From: Bacteroidales bacterium
Lineage (GTDB): Bacteria > Bacteroidota > Bacteroidia > Bacteroidales > Muribaculaceae
Length of the DNA stretch: 50,559 bases
Reading direction: 5' to 3'
NCBI GenBank assembly: GCA_020860515.1
Contig: JAJBUG010000031.1
Location: 1 to 50,559, forward strand
Part shown: positions 34,106 to 42,392 of the stretch, one piece after another
Layout of the letters: every line of letters starts with the position of its first letter
Numbering within the stretch: the first letter of the stretch is position 1
The notes under the pieces: generated by a model
Seen by the model: the letters and a program-made list of their open reading frames with translations, nothing else
Database searches by the model: none
What the model was told of the DNA's origin: nothing
Translations under genes and position numbers: made by a program

Positions 34106-35620
34106 ATGAGTCAACCAACATCAACCATAAGTTCTCCCGCCGCGGCTAAGGCCGCGGCAATGACCAACTTCAGGTGGACGATTTGCTTGCTCCTGTTCCT
34201 GGCAACGACGGTCAACTACATGGACCGTCAGGTGCTCTCGCTTACATGGAAGGAGTTTATCTCTCCTGAGTTCCACTGGACTGACAGCAATTACGGCGAC
34301 ATCACTGCCGTGTTCTCAATCGTATATGCCATCGCTAACCTTTTAGCTGGTCGCTTCATCGACTGGATGGGCACGAAGAAAGGTTATCTCTGGGCAATTG
34401 GAGTGTGGAGCGCAGGTGCCTGCCTCCATGCAGCGTGCGGCTGGGCTACTGAGCGCACCGTAGGCTTGGAGGATGCAGCCGGCTTGGTAAAGGCCACTGG
34501 CGATGCTGCTATCCTGATCGCAACCGTTTCGGTTTACTTCTTCATAGGTGCACGATGCATCTTGGCCCTTGGTGAGGCAGGCAACTTCCCGGCAGCCATC
34601 AAGGTTACGGCAGAATATTTCCCCAAGCGCGACCGCGCGTATGCAACCGCTATCTTCAATGCCGGCTCGGCAGTGGGCGCTTTGATTGCTCCCTTCACCA
34701 TTGGCCCCCTCGCTAAGTTCTTCCAGAGCCACGGCGTAGGCAATGGCTGGGAAATGGCGTTCATCGTAATCGGCGGTCTCGGCTTTATCTGGATGGGATT
34801 CTGGATGTGGCTCTACAAGAAGCCCGCAGAGAACCCACGCGTAAATGCTGCTGAACTCTCGTATATCGAGTCCGACGACAAAGACCATGCTGAAGATGCA
34901 AAGCAAGAAGCCATCAAGGAGGATAGCGACACCGCTACCATTCCTTTCCTAAAGTGCTTCAAGTACCCCCAAACCTGGGCCGTATTCTTCGGCAAACTTC
35001 TGACCGACGGCGTATGGTGGTTCTTCTTGTTCTGGACTCCCGCTTACATCAACGATGTGTTCAAGCTGTCGACCTCGCGCGGCGAAGGCATGTTTATGAT
35101 CTTCGTGCTCTACCTGATTACCATGCTCTCGATCTACGGCGGCAAGCTGCCTGCCATCTTCATGGAGAAGGCAGCGGCCAAGGGCATTACCGTAAATGCC
35201 TACTCGGCTCGCATGAAGGCGATGTTCATCTTTGCTCTGTTCCCCCTGTTGGCTCTGTTGGCTCAGCCTCTGAGCGCATATTCGCAGTGGATTCCAATCA
35301 TCATCATCGGTATCGCAGGTGCTGCTCACCAATCGTGGAGCGCCAACATCTACTCGGTGGTAGGTGACATGTTCCCCAAGAGCACCATCGCTACTATCAT
35401 CGGTATCGGCGGTATGGCTGGCGGTATTGGTTCGTTCATGATCAACAAGGGTTCGGGTATGCTCTTCGACTATGCTGAGCAGGTGCAGATGAGCTTCATG
35501 AGTTTCACTGGCAAGCCCGCAGGCTACTTCATTGTGTTCTGCATTTGCGGCGTGGCTTACCTGGTAGGCTGGTGCATCATGAAGGCTTTGGTTCCGCGTT
35601 ACAAGAAGATCACTGTATAA
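34106..35620 (+). CDS. exuT: MFS hexuronate transporter, ExuT-like
   Basis: This 504-aa inner-membrane symporter of the major facilitator superfamily (anion:cation symporter group) has about twelve hydrophobic helices. The N-terminal motif TVNYMDRQVLSLTWKEF (about 35-51) and AEYFPKRDRAYATAIFNAGS (about 171-190) fit ExuT/GudP-type carriers. A charged central loop (about 250-275, SDDKDHAEDAKQEA) separates the two halves. It probably brings galacturonate, and perhaps ketodeoxyuronates, into the cytoplasm for UxaC. It starts 7 bp after uxaC and is closed by a strong hairpin. Confidence 0.9.
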   Translation: MSQPTSTISSPAAAKAAAMTNFRWTICLLLFLATTVNYMDRQVLSLTWKEFISPEFHWTDSNYGDITAVFSIVYAIANLLAGRFIDWMGTKKGYLWAIGVWSAGACLHAACGWATERTVGLEDAAGLVKATGDAAILIATVSVYFFIGARCILALGEAGNFPAAIKVTAEYFPKRDRAYATAIFNAGSAVGALIAPFTIGPLAKFFQSHGVGNGWEMAFIVIGGLGFIWMGFWMWLYKKPAENPRVNAAELSYIESDDKDHAEDAKQEAIKEDSDTATIPFLKCFKYPQTWAVFFGKLLTDGVWWFFLFWTPAYINDVFKLSTSRGEGMFMIFVLYLITMLSIYGGKLPAIFMEKAAAKGITVNAYSARMKAMFIFALFPLLALLAQPLSAYSQWIPIIIIGIAGAAHQSWSANIYSVVGDMFPKSTIATIIGIGGMAGGIGSFMINKGSGMLFDYAEQVQMSFMSFTGKPAGYFIVFCICGVAYLVGWCIMKALVPRYKKITV

Positions 35621-35624
35621 GCAT

Positions 35625-35650
35625 ATTATGGGCCCAGGTGGGCCCATAAT
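35625..35650 (+). terminator. Hairpin terminator after exuT
   Basis: ATTATGGGCCC and GGGCCCATAAT form a perfect 11-bp stem with AGGT loop, starting 4 nt after the exuT stop. A full promoter follows 44 nt later, so it probably ends the GH28-exuT transcript. There is no long U-tract. Confidence 0.75.
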
Positions 35651-35693
35651 TACCCTCAAAAACCAAAATATTATCAATTTGTGATGATTTAGA

Positions 35694-35724
35694 TTGGTTA
35701 ATGGCAATAAATTTGCTAATTTTG
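35694..35724 (+). promoter_or_regulatory. Bacteroidetes-type promoter for kduI
   Basis: TTG at 35694-35696, 20 nt, then TAATTTTG at 35717-35724. The ATG at 35767 lies 42 nt downstream in an A-rich leader. Confidence 0.65.
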
Positions 35725-35766
35725 CACCCTAAATCTGACAATCTTTAAGCAAAACAAAAATTTTAC

Positions 35767-36687
35767 ATGAAAAAATTCCTTATGACTTGTGTTGCAGCCG
35801 CAGCCGTTCTCTCGATGGCTGCTCAGACTAACTACAGCATCCAGCGCGCTTGCCATCCCGATGATGTCAAGAACTATGACACCGAGCAGCTGCGTGCACG
35901 CTTCATGATGCCCACAGTTATGGCTCAGGACGAGATCAACCTTACCTATTCGATGTATGACCGCCTTATCTTCGGCGGTGCATTCCCCGCTACTAAGACT
36001 CTCAAGCTCGAGACTATCGACCCCTTGAAGGCTAACTACTTTCTTGAGCGTCGCGAAATCGGCATTATCAATATCGGTGGCCCCGGCATCGTAAGCGTTG
36101 ACGGCACTGACTACGAACTCAACTTCAAGGACGCCCTCTATGTAGGCCGTGGCAAGAAGGATGTAACATTCCGCAGCAAGGATGCCTCGAATCCCGCAAA
36201 GTTCTACCTCAATTCTACTCCCGCTCACAAGGAGTACAAGACCCAGCTCATCACCATTGATGGCCGTCCTGGCTCGATCAAGGCCAATAGCTTCGCTGCT
36301 GGCTGCATGGAGGAGAGCAACGACCGCGTAATCAACCAGCTGATTGTAAACAATGTGCTCGAAGAGGGCCCATGCCAGCTGCAGATGGGTCTTACCGAGC
36401 TGAAACCGGGCAGCGTGTGGAACACCATGCCTTGCCACACCCACGATCGCCGCGTTGAGGCTTACTTCTATTTCAATGTGCCCGAGGGCAATGCTATCTG
36501 TCACCTTATGGGTTGCCCCCAAGAGAACCGCTTGATCTGGCTGCACAATGAGCAGGCTGTGATGAGCCCCGAATGGAGCATCCACGCTGCTGCTGGCACC
36601 AGCAACTATATGTTTATCTGGGGCATGGGAGGCGAAAACCTCGACTATGGCGACATGGACAAGTACCCCTACGTTGACATGAAGTAA
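35767..36687 (+). CDS. kduI: 5-keto-4-deoxyuronate isomerase with an N-terminal signal peptide
   Basis: KduI converts 5-keto-4-deoxyuronate (from unsaturated galacturonate) to 2,5-diketo-3-deoxygluconate. The 306-aa protein aligns with the usual KduI of about 278 aa from [19 protein letters not shown] onwards. The zinc ligands appear as [11 protein letters not shown] (His224, His226, Glu231) and [11 protein letters not shown] (His273). Their spacing matches the E. coli ligands (196, 198, 203, 245) with a constant offset of 28. The extra N-terminus, [20 protein letters not shown], looks like a cleavable signal peptide, so the enzyme may act in the periplasm next to GH105. An internal ATG at 35815 would give the canonical cytosolic length. 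The promoter position favours the longer form. Confidence 0.93.
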   Translation: MKKFLMTCVAAAAVLSMAAQTNYSIQRACHPDDVKNYDTEQLRARFMMPTVMAQDEINLTYSMYDRLIFGGAFPATKTLKLETIDPLKANYFLERREIGIINIGGPGIVSVDGTDYELNFKDALYVGRGKKDVTFRSKDASNPAKFYLNSTPAHKEYKTQLITIDGRPGSIKANSFAAGCMEESNDRVINQLIVNNVLEEGPCQLQMGLTELKPGSVWNTMPCHTHDRRVEAYFYFNVPEGNAICHLMGCPQENRLIWLHNEQAVMSPEWSIHAAAGTSNYMFIWGMGGENLDYGDMDKYPYVDMK

Positions 36688-36827
36688 TATTAAGGGTTAA
36701 GGATTAAGGTTTAAGGCCTTCCCCTTTTTTCCTTTAATCCTTTCCTCCTTTTCCTCTTTCACTCTTTCATCCTGAAATCCAAATAAATTAAATATAAACC
36801 TTAAACCTAAAAACTTTAACCTAAGAT
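36688..36827. repeat. Two-armed 7-mer array between kduI and kdgK
   Basis: TTAAGGN is repeated four times at 36690-36717. A/C-rich complement-like units (CCTTAAA, CCTAAAA, TTAACCTAAG) lie at 36799-36825, just before the kdgK ATG. Between the arms is a C/T-rich stretch (36718-36775) with repeated TTTCCTC/TTTCAT-like units. Confidence 0.8.
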
Positions 36828-37850
36828 ATGGCAAAAGTTGTAACTCTGGGCGAGATCATGCTCCGCCTCTCGACCCCCGGATTTGAAAAATTTGTACAAG
36901 CCGATAACTTCGACGCTTGCTATGGCGGCGGCGAAGCCAATGTGGCAGTAAGCTGCGCCAATTATGGTCACGATGCTTATTTCGTAAGCAAGCTTCCCGC
37001 TCACGAAATTGGTCAGTCAGCTGTTAATGCTCTCCGTCGTTATGGAGTGCACACCGATTATATCACTCGCGGTGGCGACCGCGTAGGCATCTATTACCTG
37101 GAGACTGGCGCTTCGATGCGTCCCAGCAAGGTAATCTACGACCGCGCTCATTCAGCTATCGCTGAGGCTAATCCCGAGGATTTTGATTTCGACAAGATTA
37201 TGGAGGGTGCTGATTGGTTCCACTGGAGTGGCATCACCCCAGCCATCAGCGACAAGGCAGCTGAGCTTACCCGCCTTGCTTGCGAGGCTGCAAAGCGTCA
37301 CGGCGTTACAGTCAGCGTTGACCTCAACTTCCGCAAGAAACTGTGGACCAAGGAGAAGGCTCAAAGCGTAATGCGCCCCTTGATGAAGTATGTGGATGTG
37401 TGCATCGGCAACGAAGAGGATGCTGAGCTCTGCCTCGGCTTCAAGCCCGAAGGCAATGTAGAGGCAGGCGAAACCAGCGCCGAAGGCTACAAGGGCATCT
37501 TCCAGGCCATGGCTAAGGAGTTCGGCTTCAAGTATGTAGCTTCAACCCTTCGCGAATCATTCTCAGCTACTTTCAACGGCTGGAAGGGCATGATCTACGA
37601 TGGCAAGGATTTCTACATGTCGAAGCGCTACGAAATCAACCCCATCATCGACCGCGTAGGCGGTGGCGACTCATTCTCAGGTGGTCTTATCCACGGCCTT
37701 CTGACTATGCCCACCCAAGGCGAGGCTCTTGAGTTTGCTGTGGCTGCTTCAGCTCTGAAGCAGACCATTCCTGGCGATTTCAATATTTCTACAACTGCTG
37801 AGGTGTTGGCTCTGGCCGGCGGCAGCGCTAATGGTCGCGTACAGCGATAA
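36828..37850 (+). CDS. kdgK: 2-keto-3-deoxygluconate kinase (PfkB family)
   Basis: KdgK phosphorylates 2-keto-3-deoxygluconate to KDPG with ATP in the cytoplasm, the point where the galacturonate and unsaturated uronate branches have joined. The 340-aa PfkB-type kinase shows the substrate-side [15 protein letters not shown] (about 28-42) and the C-terminal [16 protein letters not shown] (about 279-294), containing the catalytic Asp. Here the anion hole is GGGD, where most relatives have GAGD. It has no signal peptide. It is followed by kdgA 4 bp after the stop, which fixes its role in the pathway. Confidence 0.94.
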   Translation: MAKVVTLGEIMLRLSTPGFEKFVQADNFDACYGGGEANVAVSCANYGHDAYFVSKLPAHEIGQSAVNALRRYGVHTDYITRGGDRVGIYYLETGASMRPSKVIYDRAHSAIAEANPEDFDFDKIMEGADWFHWSGITPAISDKAAELTRLACEAAKRHGVTVSVDLNFRKKLWTKEKAQSVMRPLMKYVDVCIGNEEDAELCLGFKPEGNVEAGETSAEGYKGIFQAMAKEFGFKYVASTLRESFSATFNGWKGMIYDGKDFYMSKRYEINPIIDRVGGGDSFSGGLIHGLLTMPTQGEALEFAVAASALKQTIPGDFNISTTAEVLALAGGSANGRVQR

Positions 37851-37854
37851 GATT

Positions 37855-38517
37855 ATGGCAAAATTTGATAAATTACAGGTAATGCAAAAGATAGGTGCCA
37901 CCAAGGTGGTACCCGTCTTTTACCACAAGGATGCAGAGGTAGCCAAGCAAGTGGTGAAGGCTTGCTACGATGGCGGCATCCGCGCTTTTGAGTTCACCAA
38001 CCGTGGCGATTTTGCTCACGAGGTATTTGCCGAGGTAGTGAAGTTCGCTGCCAAGGAATGCCCCGAGATGGCAATGGGCGTAGGTTCGATTGTTGATGCT
38101 CCCACAGCATCGCTCTATATGCAGTTGGGCGCTTGCTTCGTAGTAGGCCCGCTCTTCAACCCCGATGTGGCGAAGGTTTGCAACCGTCGTTGCGTGCCTT
38201 ACACCCCTGGCTGCGGCAGTGTCAGCGAGGTAGGCTTTGCCCAGGAGGCTGGTTGCGAGCTTTGCAAGCTCTTCCCCGGCGACGTGCTTGGCCCCAAGAT
38301 GGTCAAGGGCTTGATGGCCCCGATGCCATGGAGCAAGATTATGGTGACAGGCGGCGTTGAGCCGACCAAGGAAAATATCGAGGGCTGGCTCAAGGCTGGC
38401 GCATGGTGCGTTGGCATGGGCTCGAAGCTCTTCCCGAAGGATCGAGTGGCCGCTGGCGACTGGGCTTACGTTTCAGCCAAGTGCCGCGAGTGCCTCGATA
38501 TCGTGGCCTCCCTCTAA
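37855..38517 (+). CDS. kdgA: 2-dehydro-3-deoxyphosphogluconate aldolase
   Basis: This aldolase cleaves KDPG to pyruvate and glyceraldehyde-3-phosphate, closing the pectin pathway. The 220-aa class I aldolase barrel shows [17 protein letters not shown] (about 15-31), [11 protein letters not shown] (about 41-51, with the catalytic Glu), TPGCGSVSE, and [16 protein letters not shown] (about 134-149) with the Schiff-base Lys. I chose ATG 37855, since family members start MAKFDKLQ; an upstream in-frame ATG at 37831 lies inside kdgK and adds eight unrelated residues. Coupled translation with kdgK is likely. Confidence 0.95.
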   Translation: MAKFDKLQVMQKIGATKVVPVFYHKDAEVAKQVVKACYDGGIRAFEFTNRGDFAHEVFAEVVKFAAKECPEMAMGVGSIVDAPTASLYMQLGACFVVGPLFNPDVAKVCNRRCVPYTPGCGSVSEVGFAQEAGCELCKLFPGDVLGPKMVKGLMAPMPWSKIMVTGGVEPTKENIEGWLKAGAWCVGMGSKLFPKDRVAAGDWAYVSAKCRECLDIVASL

Positions 38518-38660
38518 GGATTTAGGATTTGGGATTTAGGATTTGGGCGTGTCACGCATTGGTACACGCCCAAATCCTAAATCCCAAATCCCAATAATAT
38601 TATGTCAATAGGATAGGTATTTTTCCAAAATCCAAAATCCTAAATTCCAAATCCAAACAG
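38518..38660. repeat. Self-complementary array with 28-bp perfect inverted arms
   Basis: The arms at 38525-38552 and 38564-38591 are perfect reverse complements with an 11-nt loop. They are built from GGATTTA/GGATTTG units. A third, A/C-rich block (CCAAAATC, CTAAATTC) at 38626-38659 ends directly before the nfnA ATG. The first unit includes the bases after the kdgA stop. Confidence 0.93.
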
Positions 38661-39443
38661 ATGAATAAAATCCTTGAAAAAGAACACTTTTCTGCCAATG
38701 TGGTCAAATTGGTGGTAGAGGCACCCCTCATTGCCAAGGCGCGGCGTCCGGGTCACTTCGTGATTGTCCGCTGTGGTGACAAGGGCGAACGCATACCTTT
38801 GACCATAGCCGATGCCGACGTGGTGAGGGGCACGATTACGCTCGTAATTCAGGCAATCGGTGCTTCAACAAAAGAAATCTGTGCACTTGAGCCTGGTCAA
38901 TATCTCACCGACGTGGTTGGCCCTCTTGGCAAAGCTACCGATATCCGCAAATATGGCACAGTGGTTTGCTGCGGAGGCGGCGTGGGCGTGGCTCCGCTGC
39001 TCCCAATAATAAAGGCCATGAAAGAGGCTGGCAACCGAGTTGTATCAGTGTTGGCTGCTCGCACTAAGGACCTCATTATCCTTGAGCCCCAGGTGCGCGA
39101 GCATAGCGATGAGGTGATAATTATGACCGATGATGGCAGCTATGGCCAGAAAGGCCTTGTGACAAACGGCGTGGAGGAGGTGATCCAGCGCGAAAAGGTT
39201 GACCTGGTAGTGACCATCGGCCCAGCTATCATGATGAAATTCGTATCGCTGCTCACACAAAAATACAACGTACATACCATGGCCTCCCTCAACACCATCA
39301 TGGTGGATGGCACCGGCATGTGTGGAGCCTGCCGCGTCACGGTGGATGGAAAGACTAAATTCGTGTGTGTCGATGGTCCCGAATTTGACGCCCATAAGGT
39401 TGACTTCGATGAAATGATGATGCGTCTGCGCAGCTATCCCTAA
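38661..39443 (+). CDS. nfnA: NfnA/SudB-type ferredoxin-NADP reductase subunit alpha
   Basis: The 260-aa cytoplasmic protein has an N-terminal FAD-binding domain and an NAD-binding domain with VVCCGGGVGVAPLLPIIKAM (about 101-120). A C-terminal [2Fe-2S] site shows GTGMCGACRVTVDG and a further Cys (C-x2-C-x11-C, about 223-238). The architecture is PyrK-like, but the partner gene 115 bp downstream encodes the GltA-like subunit. This pairing is diagnostic of NADH-dependent reduced ferredoxin:NADP+ oxidoreductase or sulfide dehydrogenase. An electron-bifurcating role balancing NADH, NADPH and ferredoxin in fermentation is inferred from the family. Confidence 0.85.
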   Translation: MNKILEKEHFSANVVKLVVEAPLIAKARRPGHFVIVRCGDKGERIPLTIADADVVRGTITLVIQAIGASTKEICALEPGQYLTDVVGPLGKATDIRKYGTVVCCGGGVGVAPLLPIIKAMKEAGNRVVSVLAARTKDLIILEPQVREHSDEVIIMTDDGSYGQKGLVTNGVEEVIQREKVDLVVTIGPAIMMKFVSLLTQKYNVHTMASLNTIMVDGTGMCGACRVTVDGKTKFVCVDGPEFDAHKVDFDEMMMRLRSYP

Positions 39444-39558
39444 ATTAGTGAATTGGTGTATTAGTGATTTTGTGATTTGGTATTTTTTTTGAAAACCAAT
39501 TCACCAAAACAATCCACTAAAACACCAAAACACCAACCCACCAAAACACCAAAACACT
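39444..39558. repeat. Two-armed array between nfnA and nfnB
   Basis: The G/T-rich units (AATTAGTG, AATTGGTG, GATTTGGT) run from the nfnA stop to 39480. The A/C-rich units (CACCAAAA, CCACTAAA, CACCAACC) run from 39495 to 39557 and end at the nfnB ATG. The arms are partly complementary, for example AATTGGTG against CACCAAAA/CCAATTCACC. Confidence 0.85.
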
Positions 39559-41022
39559 ATGACACAAGATACTTTGGCTCCGCGCGATGCTGCTTGGCGC
39601 GAAGAGTTGCGCAAGGCCATGTCAGCCAAGGAGCGCACAGCAATTCCACGTTGCAAGATGCCCGAACTCGATCCGGCATACCGCGTTACCAACAACGACG
39701 AGGTGAATCAAGGCATTAGTGAGGAACAGGCTGTAATGGAGGCTACTCGCTGTCTCGACTGTCCTAATCCTACCTGCATCACGGGCTGCCCCGTGCAAAT
39801 CGATATCCCTGGATTTATAAAGAATATACAGCGCGGCGACTTTACCATGGCTGCTGCCGTGCTCAAGCAAACGTCGGCACTGCCTGCTGTGTGCGGTCGC
39901 GTATGTCCGCAAGAGAAGCAGTGCGAAAGCAAGTGCATCTACCATAAGATGAAGAAAGAGCCAGTGGCAATCGGCTATCTCGAACGCTTTGCCGCTGATG
40001 CCGAACGCCTTGACCCCAACAAGCCAGAGCCTGCAATGCCAGTGCGAAATGGCATCAAGGTGGCTGTGGTAGGCTCTGGCCCTGCAGGGCTCAGCTTCGC
40101 TGGCGACATGATAAAGAAGGGCTTCGACGTGACTGTGTTTGAGGCTCTGCATCAGATTGGGGGAGTGCTGAAATATGGTATCCCTGAATTCCGTCTGCCT
40201 AACAGCATAGTTGACTATGAAATCGACAACCTGCGCAAACTGGGTGTGAAATTCATCAACGATATCGTGGTGAGCAAGACCATCACTTACGATCAGCTTG
40301 TGGCCGAAGGTTATAAGGGAGTGTTTATCGGTTCTGGCGCTGGCCTGCCTCGATTTATGGGCATTCCAGGTGAGAATTTGATTGGAGTGATGTCGAGCAA
40401 CGAATATCTGACGCGTGTCAACCTGATGGGAGCTGGCCGACCGGGCTATATGACCCCAGTGAAGGAGGGCAAGCGAGTGGCTGTAATCGGCGGTGGCAAC
40501 ACAGCCATGGACAGTGTGCGCACAGCGCGCCGCATGGGAGCCGAGCACGCATATATCATCTATCGTCGCAGCGAGGCCGAAATGCCTGCCCGCATCGAGG
40601 AGGTGCACCATGCCAAGCAGGAAGGCGTAGAGTTTCTCAATCTCTACAATCCCGTAGAATACAAGGGCAACGAGAAAGGGCAAGTGACAACAGCCATACT
40701 CGAGCGCATGGAGCTTGGCGAGCCGGATGCCAGCGGACGCCGCAGCCCGGTGCCAACGGGCGAACTGACAGAACTGCCTATCGACGAGGTAATCGTGAGC
40801 GTGGGCGTGTCGCCCAATCCCCTGATTCCTCGCAGTCTTGAGCATGAGGGATTGAATGTAAGCCGCAAGGGCACGATCGAGGTCAACGACAATATGGAGT
40901 CGAGCATCCAGATGCTTTACGCTGGCGGCGACATTGTGCGCGGAGGCGCCACAGTGATTCTCGCCATGGGCGATGGCCGCCACGCAGCCCAAGAAATGGC
41001 CAAAAAATTAGTGAACCAGTGA
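39559..41022 (+). CDS. nfnB: NfnB/GltA-type NADPH-dependent oxidoreductase subunit beta
   Basis: The 487-aa flavoprotein resembles the small subunit of glutamate synthase. N-terminal [4Fe-4S] cysteines appear in CLDCPNPTCITGCPVQIDIP (about 71-90) and in CGRVCPQEKQCESKCIY (about 112-128). An FAD-binding VAVVGSGPAGLSFAGDM (about 168-184) follows, then an NADPH-binding VAVIGGGNTAMDSVRTARRM (about 307-326) and the C-terminal AGGDIVRGGATVILAMGDGR. The short length and the NfnA-like neighbour argue for NfnB rather than a glutamate synthase subunit; no large gltB gene is in the window. The last codons (AAATTAGTGAACCAGTGA) already look like units of the array that follows. Confidence 0.88.
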   Translation: MTQDTLAPRDAAWREELRKAMSAKERTAIPRCKMPELDPAYRVTNNDEVNQGISEEQAVMEATRCLDCPNPTCITGCPVQIDIPGFIKNIQRGDFTMAAAVLKQTSALPAVCGRVCPQEKQCESKCIYHKMKKEPVAIGYLERFAADAERLDPNKPEPAMPVRNGIKVAVVGSGPAGLSFAGDMIKKGFDVTVFEALHQIGGVLKYGIPEFRLPNSIVDYEIDNLRKLGVKFINDIVVSKTITYDQLVAEGYKGVFIGSGAGLPRFMGIPGENLIGVMSSNEYLTRVNLMGAGRPGYMTPVKEGKRVAVIGGGNTAMDSVRTARRMGAEHAYIIYRRSEAEMPARIEEVHHAKQEGVEFLNLYNPVEYKGNEKGQVTTAILERMELGEPDASGRRSPVPTGELTELPIDEVIVSVGVSPNPLIPRSLEHEGLNVSRKGTIEVNDNMESSIQMLYAGGDIVRGGATVILAMGDGRHAAQEMAKKLVNQ

Positions 41023-41096
41023 AATAGTGTTTTGGTGATTCAGTGTGTAACTGGAACACTGAATCACTGATTCACTGTAACACCGAAACACTTGGA
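41005..41096. repeat. Two-armed array between nfnB and aroC
   Basis: GTGAAAT/GTGTTTTG-type units start in the last nfnB codons. A 12-bp perfect stem, GTGATTCAGTGT (41035-41046) with ACACTGAATCAC (41056-41067), has a 9-nt loop. A/C-rich units (ACTGATTC, ACTGTAAC, ACCGAAAC) then lead to the aroC start. Confidence 0.85.
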
Positions 41097-41097
41097 T

Positions 41098-42156
41098 ATG
41101 AATTCTTTTGGAAATAGATTTAGGCTGACCAGCTTCGGTGAGAGCCATGGCGCGGCAGTTGGCGGGATAATCGACGGCATGGAGCCTGGGATTGCCATCG
41201 ACCTTGACGCTGTGCAGCGCGAGCTCGATCGCAGGCGCCCAGGCCAGTCGGCAGTGACTACGGCTCGCAATGAGAAGGATAGGGTGGAGGTGCTCTCGGG
41301 CATGTTCGAGGGTAAAACCACAGGCACGCCTATCGGCTTTATCGTGCGCAACGCCGACCAGCACAGCAATGACTATGATAATCTGCGTGATGTGTTTCGC
41401 CCCTCTCATGCCGATTACACCTATATGGCTAAATACGGCATCCGCGACCATCGGGGTGGGGGGCGCAGCAGCGCCCGCGAGACTATCTCGCGAGTAGTGG
41501 CAGGCGCATTTGCGCGCCAAGCCTTGGCTTTGCGTGGAATCACCGTTACTGCCTACGCGTCGCAAATCGGCAATATAGTGCTTGACACTCCCTATCAGGA
41601 TTTGGATCTAAGCCTGGTGGAGAGCAATGTGGTGCGATGCCCCGACCTCGCCACGGCTGAGCGCATGATTGAGCTTGTGAAGCAGGTAAAAGCCGATGGG
41701 GATACCATCGGCGGCGTAGTGACATGCGTGGTGCAGGGTGTGCCAGCAGGAATTGGCGATCCCGTGTTCGACAAGCTGCACGCGCGCCTGGCCTCCGCTA
41801 TGATGAGCATCAATGCTGCCAAGGGCTTTGAATATGGCATGGGCTTTGCCGGCGCCGCTCGTCGCGGCACCGAAGTAATAGACATCTGGAGTACGGCCGC
41901 AGACCATATCAAAGCATTGAGCAATTATAGCGGAGGCATCCAAGGGGGCATCAGCAATGGCGAGGATATCTATATGCGAGTGGCCTTCAAGCCGGTAGCT
42001 ACGTTGCTGCGCGATGTGCAGACCGTGGATATCCACGGCAATCCTGCCGTGGTGCGCGCCAAGGGGCGCCACGACCCCTGCGTAATACCGCGCGCAGTGC
42101 CAATAGTAGAAGCCATGGCAGCCATGACTATATATGATGCCTATCTTTTAACCTAA
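41098..42156 (+). CDS. aroC: Chorismate synthase
   Basis: AroC makes chorismate from 5-enolpyruvylshikimate-3-phosphate using reduced FMN, the last shikimate step. The protein is 352 aa from ATG 41098 ([18 protein letters not shown]); an earlier in-frame TTG at 41092 adds only two residues and is not needed. Family signatures are FGESHG (about 13-18), [16 protein letters not shown] (about 46-61), [14 protein letters not shown] (about 101-114) and [14 protein letters not shown] (about 116-129). The gene ends in TAA overlapping an ATG (TAATG) that opens only repeat-derived sequence. Confidence 0.96.
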   Translation: MNSFGNRFRLTSFGESHGAAVGGIIDGMEPGIAIDLDAVQRELDRRRPGQSAVTTARNEKDRVEVLSGMFEGKTTGTPIGFIVRNADQHSNDYDNLRDVFRPSHADYTYMAKYGIRDHRGGGRSSARETISRVVAGAFARQALALRGITVTAYASQIGNIVLDTPYQDLDLSLVESNVVRCPDLATAERMIELVKQVKADGDTIGGVVTCVVQGVPAGIGDPVFDKLHARLASAMMSINAAKGFEYGMGFAGAARRGTEVIDIWSTAADHIKALSNYSGGIQGGISNGEDIYMRVAFKPVATLLRDVQTVDIHGNPAVVRAKGRHDPCVIPRAVPIVEAMAAMTIYDAYLLT

Positions 42157-42159
42157 TGC

Positions 42160-42382
42160 AATTAAGGCCAATAAGGCCAATAAGGCCAATAAAGCCAATA
42201 AGGTCCTTAAAGTCCTTAAAGTCCTTAAAGTCCTTAATGCCCTTAAAGCCCTTAATGACCTTAATGGCCCTTAATGCCCTTAATGCCCTTAATGCCCTTA
42301 AAGCCCTTAAAGCCCTTAATGCCCTTAAAGCCCTTAAAGCCCTTAATGACCTTAAAGCCCTTAATGCCCTTAATGGCCCCTA
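42160..42382. repeat. 9-bp tandem array between aroC and xthA
   Basis: Four to five AATAAGGCC-type units (42160-42196) are followed by nineteen CCTTAAAGN/CCTTAATGN units (42205-42376, one of them 10 bp). The left unit (rc GGCCTTATT) is a near-complement of the right. Because the unit length is a multiple of three, the array stays open in frame and gives a false 75-codon ORF from 42156. Confidence 0.95.
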
Positions 42383-42392
42383 AATACTAATT

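Noticed and set aside
39622..40992. 456-codon minus-strand ORF opposite nfnB
   Set aside because: It lies wholly antisense to a clear flavoprotein gene with intact motifs. The His/Ala-rich translation matches no family and is a codon-bias shadow.
39559..41022. Glutamate synthase small subunit (gltD)
   Set aside because: The sequence is of that family, but there is no large subunit gene nearby, and the NfnA-like gene precedes it, so NfnB/SudA is the better call.
42156..42383. 75-codon ORF overlapping the aroC stop (TAATG)
   Set aside because: It consists only of the 9-bp tandem array, whose length keeps the frame open on its own. The peptide has no domain-like sequence.
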